A stretch of DNA of 64,000 nt from Ignavibacteria bacterium UBA7675 (GCA_002483085.1 DLHF01000071.1:1-64000), one strand, 5' to 3'; counted from the first letter of the stretch, positions 26,664 through 36,810 are shown. The notes: a model not told the origin generated them from the sequence alone. Numbers and translations are program-made.

Positions 26664-28109
26664 ATGGCAGTGGAATTCGAACCGGTCATAGGATTAGAAG
26701 TACACGCACAGCTTCTTACACGCTCCAAAGCATTTTGCGGCTGCTCCACAGAATTCGGCGCTCCGCCTAATACAAATACCTGCCCCATTTGTCTGGGCCA
26801 TCCCGGTACATTGCCGGTGCTGAATCGCAATCTTGTGGAGTATATCACGACAATGGGGCTTGCTACGCAATGCACCATTCGCCCTGTCTCTACCTTTGCC
26901 CGCAAAAATTACTTTTACCCCGATCTTCCCAAAGGCTACCAGATATCGCAGTACGACGATCCGATATGCTATAATGGCTTTGTGGAAATAGAGATAGAAC
27001 ACAGTGGCCCTAAAAAAATTGGGATTACCCGTATCCACATGGAAGAGGACACAGCGAAGTCTATCGAAGACCTCGATATCGACCGCCTTGTTGATATGAA
27101 CCGCTCCGGTGTACCGCTTATTGAAATAGTAAGCGAGCCGGATATCCGCTCGGCACGTGAAGCCTATCTGTACTTGCAGCAGATCCGCCAGATTGTCACC
27201 TATCTTGGTATTTGCAACGGCAATATGGAAGAAGGCTCGCTGCGATGTGATGCCAATGTGTCGCTGCGCCCCAAAGGACAAGAACAGTTTGGCACCAAAA
27301 CGGAAGTCAAGAACATGAACAGCTTCCGCAATGTGGAAAAAGCCATCGAGTATGAAATTGAACGCCAGAAGGAAGTTCTCCTCAACGGCGGTACAATACA
27401 GCAACAAACGATGATGTGGGACGGCACCCGCCAGGTAACGCGAGTGATGCGCTCTAAAGAGCAGGCGCACGACTACCGCTATTTTCCTGAACCCGATCTT
27501 GTGCCTGTACACGTTACGCACCACTGGATCGAGTCGATCAATGTACGCATGCCCGAGCTACCGCTGGCGCGCAAACGCCGCTTTATGCACGAGTTTGGCC
27601 TGCCCGCCTACGACGCCGAGATACTGACACAAGACCGCTCGCTCGCCGCCTATTTCGAGGACTGCTGCCAGCTTCTGAAAGAGCCATCGAAAGAACGCTA
27701 CAAGCTCGTGAGCAATTGGATCATGACTGAAGTAATGCGCATCCTATCAGAGCAAAAAATAACAGCAGCCGAATTCAATGTGCCCCCAGCGCATATCGCC
27801 GAATTAGTGGAAATGTTCGCTGCCGAGGTGATCAGCAGCAAAATCGCAAAAGATATTTTCCCGCATGTACTCGAAGGTAAATCGCCTAAAGAAGTAGTAG
27901 AAGAACAGGGCCTGGCACAGGTGTCGGACACTTCTTATATCGAGGTAATCGTCGACGAAATTCTTGCGAATAATCCCGACGAAGTGGAGCGATACCGCAG
28001 CGGGAAGGTGAACCTCTTCGGCTTCTTTGTAGGCCAAGCTCTTAAGGCGACCAAAGGCAAAGCAAATCCCAAGCTGGTGACCCAGATTCTACAGGATCGG
28101 CTGAACTGA
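26664..28109 (+). CDS. gatB: Asp-tRNA(Asn)/Glu-tRNA(Gln) amidotransferase subunit B
   Basis: The 481-residue GatB begins AVEFEPVIGLEVHAQLLT and has the conserved zinc-site region (CGCSTEFG and CPICLGHPG), the RKNYFYPDLPKGYQISQ signature, and the C-terminal YqeY-like tail domain (about 330-481) that contacts tRNA. With GatA and GatC it converts mischarged Glu-tRNA(Gln) or Asp-tRNA(Asn) into the correct aminoacyl-tRNA. No gatA or gatC is adjacent here. The length is normal. ATG at 26664 follows AGGA too closely for ideal spacing, but it matches the family N-terminus. Confidence 0.96.
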   Translation: MAVEFEPVIGLEVHAQLLTRSKAFCGCSTEFGAPPNTNTCPICLGHPGTLPVLNRNLVEYITTMGLATQCTIRPVSTFARKNYFYPDLPKGYQISQYDDPICYNGFVEIEIEHSGPKKIGITRIHMEEDTAKSIEDLDIDRLVDMNRSGVPLIEIVSEPDIRSAREAYLYLQQIRQIVTYLGICNGNMEEGSLRCDANVSLRPKGQEQFGTKTEVKNMNSFRNVEKAIEYEIERQKEVLLNGGTIQQQTMMWDGTRQVTRVMRSKEQAHDYRYFPEPDLVPVHVTHHWIESINVRMPELPLARKRRFMHEFGLPAYDAEILTQDRSLAAYFEDCCQLLKEPSKERYKLVSNWIMTEVMRILSEQKITAAEFNVPPAHIAELVEMFAAEVISSKIAKDIFPHVLEGKSPKEVVEEQGLAQVSDTSYIEVIVDEILANNPDEVERYRSGKVNLFGFFVGQALKATKGKANPKLVTQILQDRLN

Positions 28110-28527
28110 CCCCAGAATAGCTATGGGTTCTCGATACAGAGAGGTGGGCACAAACAGATAATGCTGTGCGCTTCGGTCTTCGGCCTCCCTTGCTTGCTAC
28201 GACATGCCGCAACGACTGAAGATAGAGGCTGCAATAGCGAGGCTGGTGCCTCGGTGTTCCCCTGTTGCACAAAGCGAAATTGTCTATTCTTCCCCCTGAG
28301 GTAGCGGACAGCCCATACCACAGATTTTTTGCAGCAGACACGCCGGATACATTCTGCTCCACAGCGCGTTATCGGCTATATGGACGGAATTTTTTTATCC
28401 ATGCTCTTTGTTGTATCTTCTGGTGCTTCGGCTTCCGAGGCCCTCTTGACAGGCACACCTGAAGAGCAACCCCTCGTGGTTACGTCAGGACAGTATCAAC
28501 TGCTTATCAGCACATCATGGAGAGCTT
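28110..28527. other. Gene-free stretch
   Basis: About 420 bp between gatB and the aminotransferase gene. No gene is recognised. On the minus strand around 28160-28290 there is loose resemblance to the type B repeat (GTGCAACAGGGGAACACCGAGG and GAGGCCGAAG), too diverged to count as a copy. The last 15 bases carry the GGAGAG ribosome site of the next gene. Confidence 0.45.
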
Positions 28528-29451
28528 ATGGCCATTCCACAAACTGAATATATCTGGAAAAACGGTGAAATTATCGGCTGGAACGACGCACAGATCCATG
28601 TGTTGTCGCATGTAGTCCACTACGGCACAAGTTGGTTCGAAGGCATTCGCGCTTATGAAACGCCCCGGGGAACGGGTATTTTCCGCCTCCACGAGCATCT
28701 GAAACGGCTACACAATTCGCTAAAAATCTACAACTCTGTGCTGCCCTACTCTGTTGAAGAATTGGTACAAGCATGTGTGGAATTAGTACAAAAGAACAAC
28801 CTGAAGTCCTGCTATATCCGCCCATTCGCCCTGCGAGGCTATGGGGAACTCGGTATTTTCCCCCTGAACTGTCCGCTGGACGTGTACATCGCTGCATGGG
28901 AATGGGGCAAATATCTCGGCGAAGAAGCATTAGAAAAGGGTGTGGATGTCTGTGTAGCTTCTTGGAACAGGCTCGCTCCCAACACGCTACCCACGCTTTC
29001 AAAGGCCGGTGGCAACTACATGAATGCCCAGCTTATGCGCATCGAGGCCAACACACACGGCTATAGCGAGGCAATTGCTCTGAGCGTGGACGGCTATGTA
29101 AGCGAAGGCAGTGGCGAGAATATTTTTTTAGTGCAGGACGGCGTGCTGTACACTCCGCCTCTCGGGGCTTCTATTCTTTCGGGCGTTACGCGCGCTTCCG
29201 TGCTGACGATTGCTAAAGATCTCGGTATTCCCATCTGTGAAATCCAAATCCCGCGCGCTATGCTCTACACCGTCGACGAAATATTCTTTACTGGTACCGC
29301 AGTAGAAATCACACCTGTGCGCTCTGTAAACCGGATAACGATTGGCGATGGAATAGTAGGGCCGATTACCCGGCAAGTGCAAGAGCGCTTTTTCGATTGT
29401 GTCAAAAACGGCAATGATCCCTACGGATGGCTTACCTTTATCGGCAGCTAA
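28528..29451 (+). CDS. ilvE: Branched-chain amino-acid aminotransferase
   Basis: This 307-residue fold-type IV PLP enzyme catalyses reversible transamination of leucine, isoleucine and valine with 2-oxoglutarate. The sequence shows the family entry WKNGEIIGWNDAQIHVLSH, HYGTSWFEGIRAYET, the PLP Lys159 in LSKAGGNYMNAQL, and the EGSGENIFLV and GVTRASVL phosphate-binding segments near the end. The length matches class I IlvE proteins. ATG at 28528 has GGAGAG 5 bases upstream. No other branched-chain biosynthesis gene is adjacent. The next gene, 50 bp downstream, encodes a secreted protein and is unlikely to be functionally linked. Confidence 0.92.
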   Translation: MAIPQTEYIWKNGEIIGWNDAQIHVLSHVVHYGTSWFEGIRAYETPRGTGIFRLHEHLKRLHNSLKIYNSVLPYSVEELVQACVELVQKNNLKSCYIRPFALRGYGELGIFPLNCPLDVYIAAWEWGKYLGEEALEKGVDVCVASWNRLAPNTLPTLSKAGGNYMNAQLMRIEANTHGYSEAIALSVDGYVSEGSGENIFLVQDGVLYTPPLGASILSGVTRASVLTIAKDLGIPICEIQIPRAMLYTVDEIFFTGTAVEITPVRSVNRITIGDGIVGPITRQVQERFFDCVKNGNDPYGWLTFIGS

Positions 29452-29501
29452 TTCCGCCGTTATAACCAGACTATTATTTCCACTCCTCACTGGAATGCTC
29501 T

Positions 29502-32500
29502 ATGGCTATGCATAAGTGTTTTTTACAGTCGGCTCTCGCCCTTGCGCTGCTCTCTCCATACTTCTGCCCACACAAGGTTATGGCAGAAAAGCCTGTATAC
29601 AGTTCGATACCGGCAGCAGAAGAAGTTGAGGAATACTATATTACCTGCAATCCCGACGACTTTGCCTATATCTATGAGCATTTCAGCGAAGACATCTACG
29701 TCCCGGCTACCATCGTCCATCGCGACCAAACATGGACGAATGTACAGATGCGTCTGCGCGGCGATTCTTCGCGCGAATTCCCAAAAAAATCGCTAAAATT
29801 CAAGACTGATGGAGCACCGTTTGCCAATGGGCGCGATGTGCTCAATTTCAATGCAGAATACCTCGATAACAGCTTCATCCACAGTATTCTCTGTAGTAAG
29901 CTGTTTGCTGATATGAACTATCCCGGCTTCCACGCAGAAGCTGTACGAGTGTATCTCAACAATACATTCCTCGGGCTGTATATTAGCATTGAGAACATGG
30001 ACGCGGCGTTTCTGGCAGCGCATAGCCTCGACCCCAAGGGCAATCTGTACAAAGCAACATACGACGGAGCATGCCTCAGCCGGGGCGAAGATGTGTACGC
30101 TCTGTGGGAAAAAAAGACAAATGAGGACTCTGATCGCAGCGATCTGGAAACTCTTATCGACCACATCAATACCGTGCCCGACGACCAGTATTACGACTTC
30201 GCGCGCAAGACATTCGACTACAATCGCATGGTCGATATTATTGCAATGAATATGCTGATCGGCAATGGTAGCACGTACTATCACAATTACTACATGTACC
30301 ACGATCCCGCTACCAGCAAATGGACAATGCTGCCGTGGGACCTCGATAGGACGCTCTCGGCCTATGGCACCGGCCTCCAGTATAATCGAAGTACGAGTAT
30401 TACTCATCCCGACAATCCTTTCCTTGAGCGGGCACTGCTGTGCGAGCCAATCATGGCCAACATCACACAACGCCTGCAAGAGCTTTCCGAAACGGTGTTC
30501 AATGTGCAGCATCTGGGCCCGGTCATAGACAGTATAAAATCGGTACTTGCGGCAAGCGTGGAGCAGGATACTTCCGATCTAAACGAATCGCTCGACAAAT
30601 GGTATCTCCAGCTCGAACGCGAGAAAGAATACATTAATAATCGCTATAAAGCTGTGCGGCAGCAAATTGCTTCCTATCCCCGTACCTTCCGTGTTGTGCC
30701 TACAGAAGGCATCCTCACACTGCCGCTGCGCTTGAGCTGGTTTCGCTCCTCCGACCCCAATGGTGATGAGCTCACATATAAAGTCCGTATCAGCAGAGAC
30801 CCCGTATTTCCAGAGGCTGTTACTCTTACCTTCGACAACCTTACTGATACAACTCTTACCGTAACAACTCTTCCATCCGAAGGTCCTTATTATTGGATTG
30901 TCACGGTGACAGATGGCCAGTCCGTGGTCGAAGGTTATGATAAACACCAGTCCTTTGTCTATCATACAAGCTCTCCTCTTCCCTCGCCTATTACAGGCAT
31001 TGTTGTGCTCACAAAGGAGCGTTCTCCCTATATCGCCGACGGGGATATCATTGTGGAAAGCGGCGCATGGCTTCGCGCAGAGCCAGGCGCCGAACTTCGC
31101 ATGAAGGAAGCGCGGAGTATTATTGTGTATGGTGGTGTAGAATTTACCGGCACAGCAAGCGACCCCGTAACTCTTACAGCTATGCCCGATGTCCCGTACT
31201 GGAATTCTATGAATTTCCGCGAAGGTAGTATGCCTTCAACGCTGAAAAATGTTGTAGTTGGGCACGGTACACAGGTGGACAAGGCCGATGATATTTACCG
31301 GGGAAAAATAGACGTCAGCAATGGCACTCTTACGCTCGATAGCGTGACATTTATCAAATGCCGTCGTGGAATAACAGCGCGCCACAGCAATTTGTCGGTA
31401 CTGAATTGCAACTTTCCAGCAGGAAATTTCGACGAACTGATCAACGTTCTCGGCGGGTCGGTTCTTATTGAGAATTGCGAGCTGCACCAAGCAGCTACAA
31501 CGCCCGACGGCATCATCGCCGATGCTATCGACATCGACAGTGCAGAGCAGGCAATAGTCCGCTACAATCGCATCTTTGGCGCAGAAGACGACGGAATCGA
31601 TATCGGCAGATCAACGGCAATGGTCGTTGGCAATGAAATACACGATTGCCGCGACAAAGGCATCTCCCTCGGTGAAAATGCGAACGTTACGGTACTCAAC
31701 AACGTCATTACCTCCTGCCATGCTGGCATTGGTGTAAAAAGCGGCGCATCGGCACAGGTCGACCGCACAACATTGTACAACAATGCTCAAGGATGTGCTG
31801 CCTCCGACGGCGGTTCCATCTCGATAGTGAATACAATCATAGCACAGTCGCAGGAAGTAGCGCTGTTTGTAGAAGGAACCGCTTCCATTCAGGCCAGCTA
31901 TTCGCTCTCGGATACCGATGTGCTGCCCGGTACAAGCTCGCTGCTCGGCAACCCGCAGTTTGTCGATGCACAAAACAGCGACTTCCATCTGCTGGCCGCA
32001 TCGCCTTGTATTGATGCAGGCGACCCGGCTAGCCCAGCAGACGCCGATGGCACGCGCGCCGATATCGGTGCGTTTTCCTTTAGCAAGATTGCTTCTGCAA
32101 CTCCCGTTGTTATCAATGAAATTGCTTATAATCCCGATAAGGACACCGACACGGACGACTGGGTGGAGCTTTATAACCCTTCCGATGAGCCCGTCGACCT
32201 CTCCGGCTGGGTGTTCAAAGACGAGGACGATAGTCATGCGTTTACCTTCCCCAACAACACGCTGCTGATGCCGCATGGCTATATAGTAATCTGCTCCGAT
32301 ACTGTGAAATTTCGCACGGTATTCCCCGATGTTCATCCCGTGGTCGGCAATACAGGCTTTGGCCTTGCTGGTGGTGGCGAGCTTGTACGACTGTACGACA
32401 ACAACAATAATATTGTCGACTCGCTTACCTACGACGATACCGACCCGTGGCCTACAGAGCCCGATGGCAATGGCCCAACGCTCGAACTCATTTCTCCGGA

Positions 32501-32876
32501 CTACGATAACGCACTCGGCCAAAGCTGGAAGGGATCCAAGGAGAACAACGGTACACCGGGAGCCATAAATAGCAATACGACGAACAACGTGTCGACTTCC
32601 GGCGAAACAACAATGTATTTCCTCAATCAGAATTATCCCAATCCCTTTGCCGACCAGTCGACAATCGACTATGTGCTGCTGAAACCCGCTCATGTTGATA
32701 TCGAGGTCTATGATGCCACAGGGCGCCCTGTGCAAATGCTGTACAGCGGACAGCTTCCTTCTGGAAAATTTACTGCTGGTTTTCATGCCACGGGTCTTCC
32801 ATCGGGACAGTACCTGTACACGCTCCGCATCAATGGGAAGATCGTAAAAACACGCTCTGCTACTGTCGTGCGATAA
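29502..32876 (+). CDS. Secreted CotH-kinase/beta-helix/lamin-tail protein with T9SS sorting domain
   Basis: This 1124-residue T9SS cargo has a signal peptide at about 1-28. The CotH domain covers about 40-400. Its family motifs are MRLRGDSSREFPKKSLKFK (residue 83 on) and LPWDLDRT (277-284, Asp280 and Asp282), the metal-binding site of the atypical secreted protein kinase fold. A fibronectin-like segment follows at about 400-500. A right-handed parallel beta-helix covers about 510-850 (repeated N/I/G turns, EDDGIDIGRS). A lamin-tail domain starts near 868 (INEIAYNPDKDTDTDDWVEL). The sorting domain begins NYPNPFADQ and ends in VVR. CotH proteins phosphorylate secreted substrates in some bacteria. 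The substrate here is unknown. The next gene is a paralogue without the kinase part. Confidence 0.88.
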   Translation: MAMHKCFLQSALALALLSPYFCPHKVMAEKPVYSSIPAAEEVEEYYITCNPDDFAYIYEHFSEDIYVPATIVHRDQTWTNVQMRLRGDSSREFPKKSLKFKTDGAPFANGRDVLNFNAEYLDNSFIHSILCSKLFADMNYPGFHAEAVRVYLNNTFLGLYISIENMDAAFLAAHSLDPKGNLYKATYDGACLSRGEDVYALWEKKTNEDSDRSDLETLIDHINTVPDDQYYDFARKTFDYNRMVDIIAMNMLIGNGSTYYHNYYMYHDPATSKWTMLPWDLDRTLSAYGTGLQYNRSTSITHPDNPFLERALLCEPIMANITQRLQELSETVFNVQHLGPVIDSIKSVLAASVEQDTSDLNESLDKWYLQLEREKEYINNRYKAVRQQIASYPRTFRVVPTEGILTLPLRLSWFRSSDPNGDELTYKVRISRDPVFPEAVTLTFDNLTDTTLTVTTLPSEGPYYWIVTVTDGQSVVEGYDKHQSFVYHTSSPLPSPITGIVVLTKERSPYIADGDIIVESGAWLRAEPGAELRMKEARSIIVYGGVEFTGTASDPVTLTAMPDVPYWNSMNFREGSMPSTLKNVVVGHGTQVDKADDIYRGKIDVSNGTLTLDSVTFIKCRRGITARHSNLSVLNCNFPAGNFDELINVLGGSVLIENCELHQAATTPDGIIADAIDIDSAEQAIVRYNRIFGAEDDGIDIGRSTAMVVGNEIHDCRDKGISLGENANVTVLNNVITSCHAGIGVKSGASAQVDRTTLYNNAQGCAASDGGSISIVNTIIAQSQEVALFVEGTASIQASYSLSDTDVLPGTSSLLGNPQFVDAQNSDFHLLAASPCIDAGDPASPADADGTRADIGAFSFSKIASATPVVINEIAYNPDKDTDTDDWVELYNPSDEPVDLSGWVFKDEDDSHAFTFPNNTLLMPHGYIVICSDTVKFRTVFPDVHPVVGNTGFGLAGGGELVRLYDNNNNIVDSLTYDDTDPWPTEPDGNGPTLELISPDYDNALGQSWKGSKENNGTPGAINSNTTNNVSTSGETTMYFLNQNYPNPFADQSTIDYVLLKPAHVDIEVYDATGRPVQMLYSGQLPSGKFTAGFHATGLPSGQYLYTLRINGKIVKTRSATVVR

Positions 32877-32889
32877 GCTCCTGGCTGTA

Positions 32890-32949
32890 GCGCTTCGGCC
32901 TCTGCTCCTGTGGTTCGTCTCCGCACCGCGCTGCACAATCCGCCGCGTG
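32890..32949 (-). repeat. Intergenic repeat type B, copy 4
   Basis: On the minus strand: CACGCGGCGG, then TGCAGCGCGGTGCGGAGAC, ending GAGGCCGAAGCGC. It is closest to copy 2. Type A copy 4 lies 91-97 bp upstream in the same orientation, making a composite of about 209 bp. Confidence 0.75.
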
Positions 32950-33040
32950 CTGTGCACACCCATCCGCAGTGGTGAAAAGCATCAAAAGAGCAGGTGGTAT
33001 GTTCAGTTCTGGCGGCTATCCCCTAGGCCAAGCGACAACC

Positions 33041-33098
33041 GGCTCGTGCGACCGGTGACAGCGACCGAACGTATGGACAGAGGTGCCCGTGCCACAGA
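33041..33098 (-). repeat. Intergenic repeat type A, copy 4
   Basis: On the minus strand it starts TCTGTGGCACGGGC and contains the exact core CGCTGTCACCGGTCGCA (33063-33047), followed by CGAGCC, exactly as in copy 2. It precedes type B copy 4 in the same orientation. Confidence 0.75.
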
Positions 33099-33132
33099 CC
33101 CATTCACAATACAACCTTGAGGGTAGCTCCCT

Positions 33133-35382
33133 ATGAAACTTCAGAGTGCAATTCACTTCGCCATTGCAATGGCCTGTGGTCTTGCGGTACAAGCCCATGC
33201 TGCCAACTACAAAATATACAGTCCTGCACATGTGCACAGCTCTGCCTCACTGCCGGTTGTAGTGGCAGCATACAACGAATATTATGGATTTGACCGGGAC
33301 GCTTCGGACTCCCTAAAGCTCGACAATTCCAACATCGGGGCAACGGCAATTACTGTCCGCCGGGGAGCAGGTGCGCTCCTAATAGCTTCGCCACCCCTCG
33401 GAGCGACGACACTGGAACTGCCAATCGCCGAAGGTGATACAACGTGGAATACGGTAGAAGTACAGCAGAACCACCCGGCAGCCGAGCACAGCGGCACGCT
33501 CTCGCCGGGCGTTCACACGTGGGATGCGGCAACCGATCATATTATTACCAGCGATCTCGTCATTCCCGCTGATGCGGAACTCACTATCGAAAAGGGCACA
33601 CTCGTGCGCCTGTACGAACACGTCAACATCATCGTGCGCGGAACGCTCCATGTCGATGGAAGCGAGATTGAACCTGTGGCGTTTCTCCCAGAAACAGCCG
33701 GGCAACCCTGGGGAACAATTGATTTTGAACAGACTAAGTCGTTTATTACTCATTGCTTTTTTTCCGGTGGTGGCGGCGACACAACAAAACCGTTCGGGCA
33801 CTCTGGCAGCCAGCCCGTGGTGTATGCCGACCACTCCACAGTGCATATCTCCAACAGTTTTTTTGTGTATAATCCCGGCAAGGCGTTTGGCTCTTCTCGC
33901 AGCAATATTACCCTTGATCGCGTTCTGATCTCCCACTGCGATACCGGCGGCGAATTCTACAGCAGCGTGATCTCCATCAATCGGTCGCTGATTATGGATA
34001 TTCCGGACGGCGACGGATTAGTAGACGACGACGACAACGACGGGTTCTACTTTGCAGGTGTAAAAGAAGATGAAGCAACGGCATATTCTACGCTGTATAA
34101 CACGACAATTTCGCTTACTGAGGACGACTGCGTAGACCACAATGGCGCACGGGTTCGGGTTGTAGGTTGTCTGTTAGAACGCGCCTACCACGAAGGTGTG
34201 GCGGGCTCCAACGGGCATGTAGCTATTGTGGAAAACACCCTTGTACAGCAATGCGGACAAGGCATTGAAGCCGGTTATGGCAGTCCACTTGTGATCGTAG
34301 ACCACTGCGTAGTAATCGACAACGGCGTCGGCCTGCGGTTTGGCGACTCCTATGATGAGCCTTCTGTTGGCTCCATGCGCGCTACAAATACTATTGTAGC
34401 TGGCAACAGCGACAATATTCTCAACTTCGAGCCGCAGCTCAATGCTTCACTTCCCGGCGCGCTTTCTGTGGCCTACTGCATGACTAATGCCACCGAGTTC
34501 AACGATTCCGTAGGCTGTATCACAGGTGTACCGCTCTTCGATGGCGATGTTCTTCTGGCGCCCGATTCTCCCGGCTATCGCGCGGGCATTGATGGTTCGT
34601 CGATGGGTTTGTATGACGAGAACTCGGCCTCCATTGCCATCACCGAAATATTCAGCGAATCACCTGAAGGCGGTACAAGCGACTGGGTGGAAATTCACAA
34701 TCCTTTTCCGCTGCCCTACGACATTGGCCTCTGGAGCATAGAACAAGGCGATGAAGTGTACACCTTTCCTCCTGGTACATCTATTTCTGCTCATGGCTAC
34801 ATTGTGCTATGCCGCGACTCACTGGCATTTCGCGCAAAATACTCCCATGAGGTTCATCTTCTGGGCGGTTTGCCTTTTGATCTGGGATACAGCGGTACGG
34901 TTGCGCTAAAGCTCTTGACAACTACTATCGACAGCGTATCCTACGCTACCACTGCTCCTTGGCCGGAGCGCGCTGTTGGCGGCAGTATCGTACTCATCGA
35001 CCCGTTTCTCGACAACAGCAAGGGCGGTAGCTGGTATACCGACCCTGCTTCGGACGGCACACCGGGCTATTATCAACCGCGAACACTAACAGATATTCCA
35101 GAAGGCGCAATAGCACACACGAACATCTCCATAGCACCGCAGCCTTTTGGCAATTATTCTGCTATTAGTTTTACACTACCTCGCACGGCGCAAGTAGAAT
35201 TACTCGTGTATAATGCCGTAGGCATACACATACAGACACTTCTCTGCGAACAGAGAACAGCGGGAACTCATACTATTGCCTTCGACGCAACTTCCCTTCC
35301 GGCTGGCACATTGTACATAGTTTTGAAAGTCAACGGCGAGCTTATAGGCTTTGCGGGCGGTATTCACATCCAAAATGATTAA
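33133..35382 (+). CDS. Secreted beta-helix/lamin-tail protein with T9SS-like C-terminus
   Basis: The 749-residue paralogue of the preceding gene lacks the CotH domain. A signal peptide (MKLQSAIHFAIAMACGLAVQA) is followed by a small beta domain and a parallel beta-helix (about 140-470; NLVIPADAEL-type start, repeated short strands and DDDDNDG acidic turn). A lamin-tail domain starts near 500 (ITEIFSESPEGGTSDWVEIHNP). The C-terminal ~85 residues are built like a T9SS sorting domain (ISIAPQPFGNYSAISF, AGTLYIVLKVNGEL), but end IHIQND instead of the usual V-R or V-K, so the signal is slightly atypical. GAGGG lies 10 bases before the ATG. A surface-binding or polysaccharide-related role is possible. 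No catalytic residues are recognised. Confidence 0.82.
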   Translation: MKLQSAIHFAIAMACGLAVQAHAANYKIYSPAHVHSSASLPVVVAAYNEYYGFDRDASDSLKLDNSNIGATAITVRRGAGALLIASPPLGATTLELPIAEGDTTWNTVEVQQNHPAAEHSGTLSPGVHTWDAATDHIITSDLVIPADAELTIEKGTLVRLYEHVNIIVRGTLHVDGSEIEPVAFLPETAGQPWGTIDFEQTKSFITHCFFSGGGGDTTKPFGHSGSQPVVYADHSTVHISNSFFVYNPGKAFGSSRSNITLDRVLISHCDTGGEFYSSVISINRSLIMDIPDGDGLVDDDDNDGFYFAGVKEDEATAYSTLYNTTISLTEDDCVDHNGARVRVVGCLLERAYHEGVAGSNGHVAIVENTLVQQCGQGIEAGYGSPLVIVDHCVVIDNGVGLRFGDSYDEPSVGSMRATNTIVAGNSDNILNFEPQLNASLPGALSVAYCMTNATEFNDSVGCITGVPLFDGDVLLAPDSPGYRAGIDGSSMGLYDENSASIAITEIFSESPEGGTSDWVEIHNPFPLPYDIGLWSIEQGDEVYTFPPGTSISAHGYIVLCRDSLAFRAKYSHEVHLLGGLPFDLGYSGTVALKLLTTTIDSVSYATTAPWPERAVGGSIVLIDPFLDNSKGGSWYTDPASDGTPGYYQPRTLTDIPEGAIAHTNISIAPQPFGNYSAISFTLPRTAQVELLVYNAVGIHIQTLLCEQRTAGTHTIAFDATSLPAGTLYIVLKVNGELIGFAGGIHIQND

Positions 35383-35448
35383 TTTTGCAGGGATACCGGT
35401 TGCCTCTTCCTGCGTGGCCGGATGTTTTCTTTATTTCGGAATTGTTGC

Positions 35449-36810
35449 ATGAAGTATTACAACAGTATCATCGACCTCATCGGAAAAACGCCTCTTGTGC
35501 GCCTTCATCGTGTCACCGATGGAATTGCCGCCCCTATCCTTGTGAAGCTCGAAAGCCAAAACCCCGGCGGCTCGGTAAAAGATCGCATCGGTATTGCGAT
35601 GATCGAAGCAGCCGAACGCGAAGGGAAACTCAAGCCCGGCGGTTTGATCGTAGAGCCTACAAGCGGCAATACGGGAATCGGGCTGGTAATTGCGGCTAAC
35701 GCTAAAGGGTATAAATGCCTCTTTGTGATGACTGATAAGGCTTCGCAAGAGCGCGTGCGTATTCTTAAAGCTCTCGGCGCCGATGTGATGATCGTACCTT
35801 CGGCTGTGAAACCCAATTCCCCGGAATATTATACAAATGCTGCCAAACGGCTGGCCGAACAACTTCCCAACGCCGCTATTATCAACCAGTTTGATAATCA
35901 GTCCAACCCAGAAGCTCATTACAACACGACCGGCCCTGAGATATGGGAAGACACCGAGGGCAAAGTAACCCATTTTATTGCCGGTGTGGGAACAGGTGGT
36001 ACAGTCACCGGTACAGCGCGCTTTCTCAAGGAGAAAAATCCCAACATTAAAATTATTATCGCCGATCCTGTTGGCTCCTGCATCCGCTCGTTCAAGGAAA
36101 CAGGCCGACTGATGGAAGCACTTCCCTACCTCGTAGAAGGTGTGGGCCAAGAATGTATCCCCGGAGCACTTAATCTCAATTTAGTAGATGAAGTTGTAAG
36201 CATTCCCGATAAAGAATCGTTTACGATGGCTCGCCGCCTCGCACGCGAAGAGAGCATATTCTGCGGAGGCTCTTCGGGTATGAATGTTGTAGCGGCAATG
36301 CGCATTGCCCGCTCGCTGCCCGAGGATGCTGTAGTTGTTACTATTATCTGCGATACTGGCGAGCGCTATTTGAGCAAGCACCACTCCGACGAGTGGCTGA
36401 AGGAAAAGCAATTATTAGACAACGACAGAATATCTATGCGCCTTTTAGTAGACAATAAGCGCACTGCGTCGCGAATCCCTACACTTGTAAGCGTTACTCC
36501 TTCCACAACGGTACAGCAGACGCTCGATCTGATGACACAGTACGAGATTTCGGAGCTGCCGGTCATGGACAATGGCAAAGTAATGGGTAGGGTGCGGGAA
36601 AACCGCCTTTTTGCGCGCCTGCTGGAAGACAGATCAATTACCGACAGCACAGTGGAAACTGTCATGGAAGAGTCGATGCCTGCCGTCGATGCTCATGCAG
36701 ATGTCAAGGATGCTATCGCTATACTCCGCGAATCTCCCTCTATTCTCGTGGAAGAATTCGGACGTGTAATTGGTGTGATTTCGCGCCACGACGTACTCGA
36801 ATATCTGTAA
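35449..36810 (+). CDS. Cystathionine beta-synthase with C-terminal CBS domains
   Basis: The 453-residue PLP enzyme condenses serine and homocysteine to cystathionine, or acts as an O-acetylserine sulfhydrylase-like relative. The N-terminal catalytic domain has TPLVRLH, the PLP Lys44 in NPGGSVKDRIG, the phosphate loop TSGNTGIGL and the GVGTGGTVTGTA loop. Residues ~335-453 form two CBS motifs (TLVSVTPSTTVQQTLDLM, GRVIGVISRHDVL), the regulatory module seen in eukaryotic-type CBS and absent from CysK. ATG 35449 (MKYYNSIIDLIGK) fits the family, and 35422 is possible. A convergent terminator follows. No other sulfur gene is adjacent. Confidence 0.92.
   Translation: MKYYNSIIDLIGKTPLVRLHRVTDGIAAPILVKLESQNPGGSVKDRIGIAMIEAAEREGKLKPGGLIVEPTSGNTGIGLVIAANAKGYKCLFVMTDKASQERVRILKALGADVMIVPSAVKPNSPEYYTNAAKRLAEQLPNAAIINQFDNQSNPEAHYNTTGPEIWEDTEGKVTHFIAGVGTGGTVTGTARFLKEKNPNIKIIIADPVGSCIRSFKETGRLMEALPYLVEGVGQECIPGALNLNLVDEVVSIPDKESFTMARRLAREESIFCGGSSGMNVVAAMRIARSLPEDAVVVTIICDTGERYLSKHHSDEWLKEKQLLDNDRISMRLLVDNKRTASRIPTLVSVTPSTTVQQTLDLMTQYEISELPVMDNGKVMGRVRENRLFARLLEDRSITDSTVETVMEESMPAVDAHADVKDAIAILRESPSILVEEFGRVIGVISRHDVLEYL

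Noticed and set aside
28150..28300. A possible eighth type B copy between gatB and ilvE
   Set aside because: Only scattered matches (GAGGCCGAAG and a CAACAGGGGAACACC stretch); the core CGCGGTGC is absent.
31611..32963. A 450-codon minus-strand frame opposite the end of the CotH gene
   Set aside because: Antisense shadow of the lamin-tail and sorting region; the beginning lies in the type B repeat.
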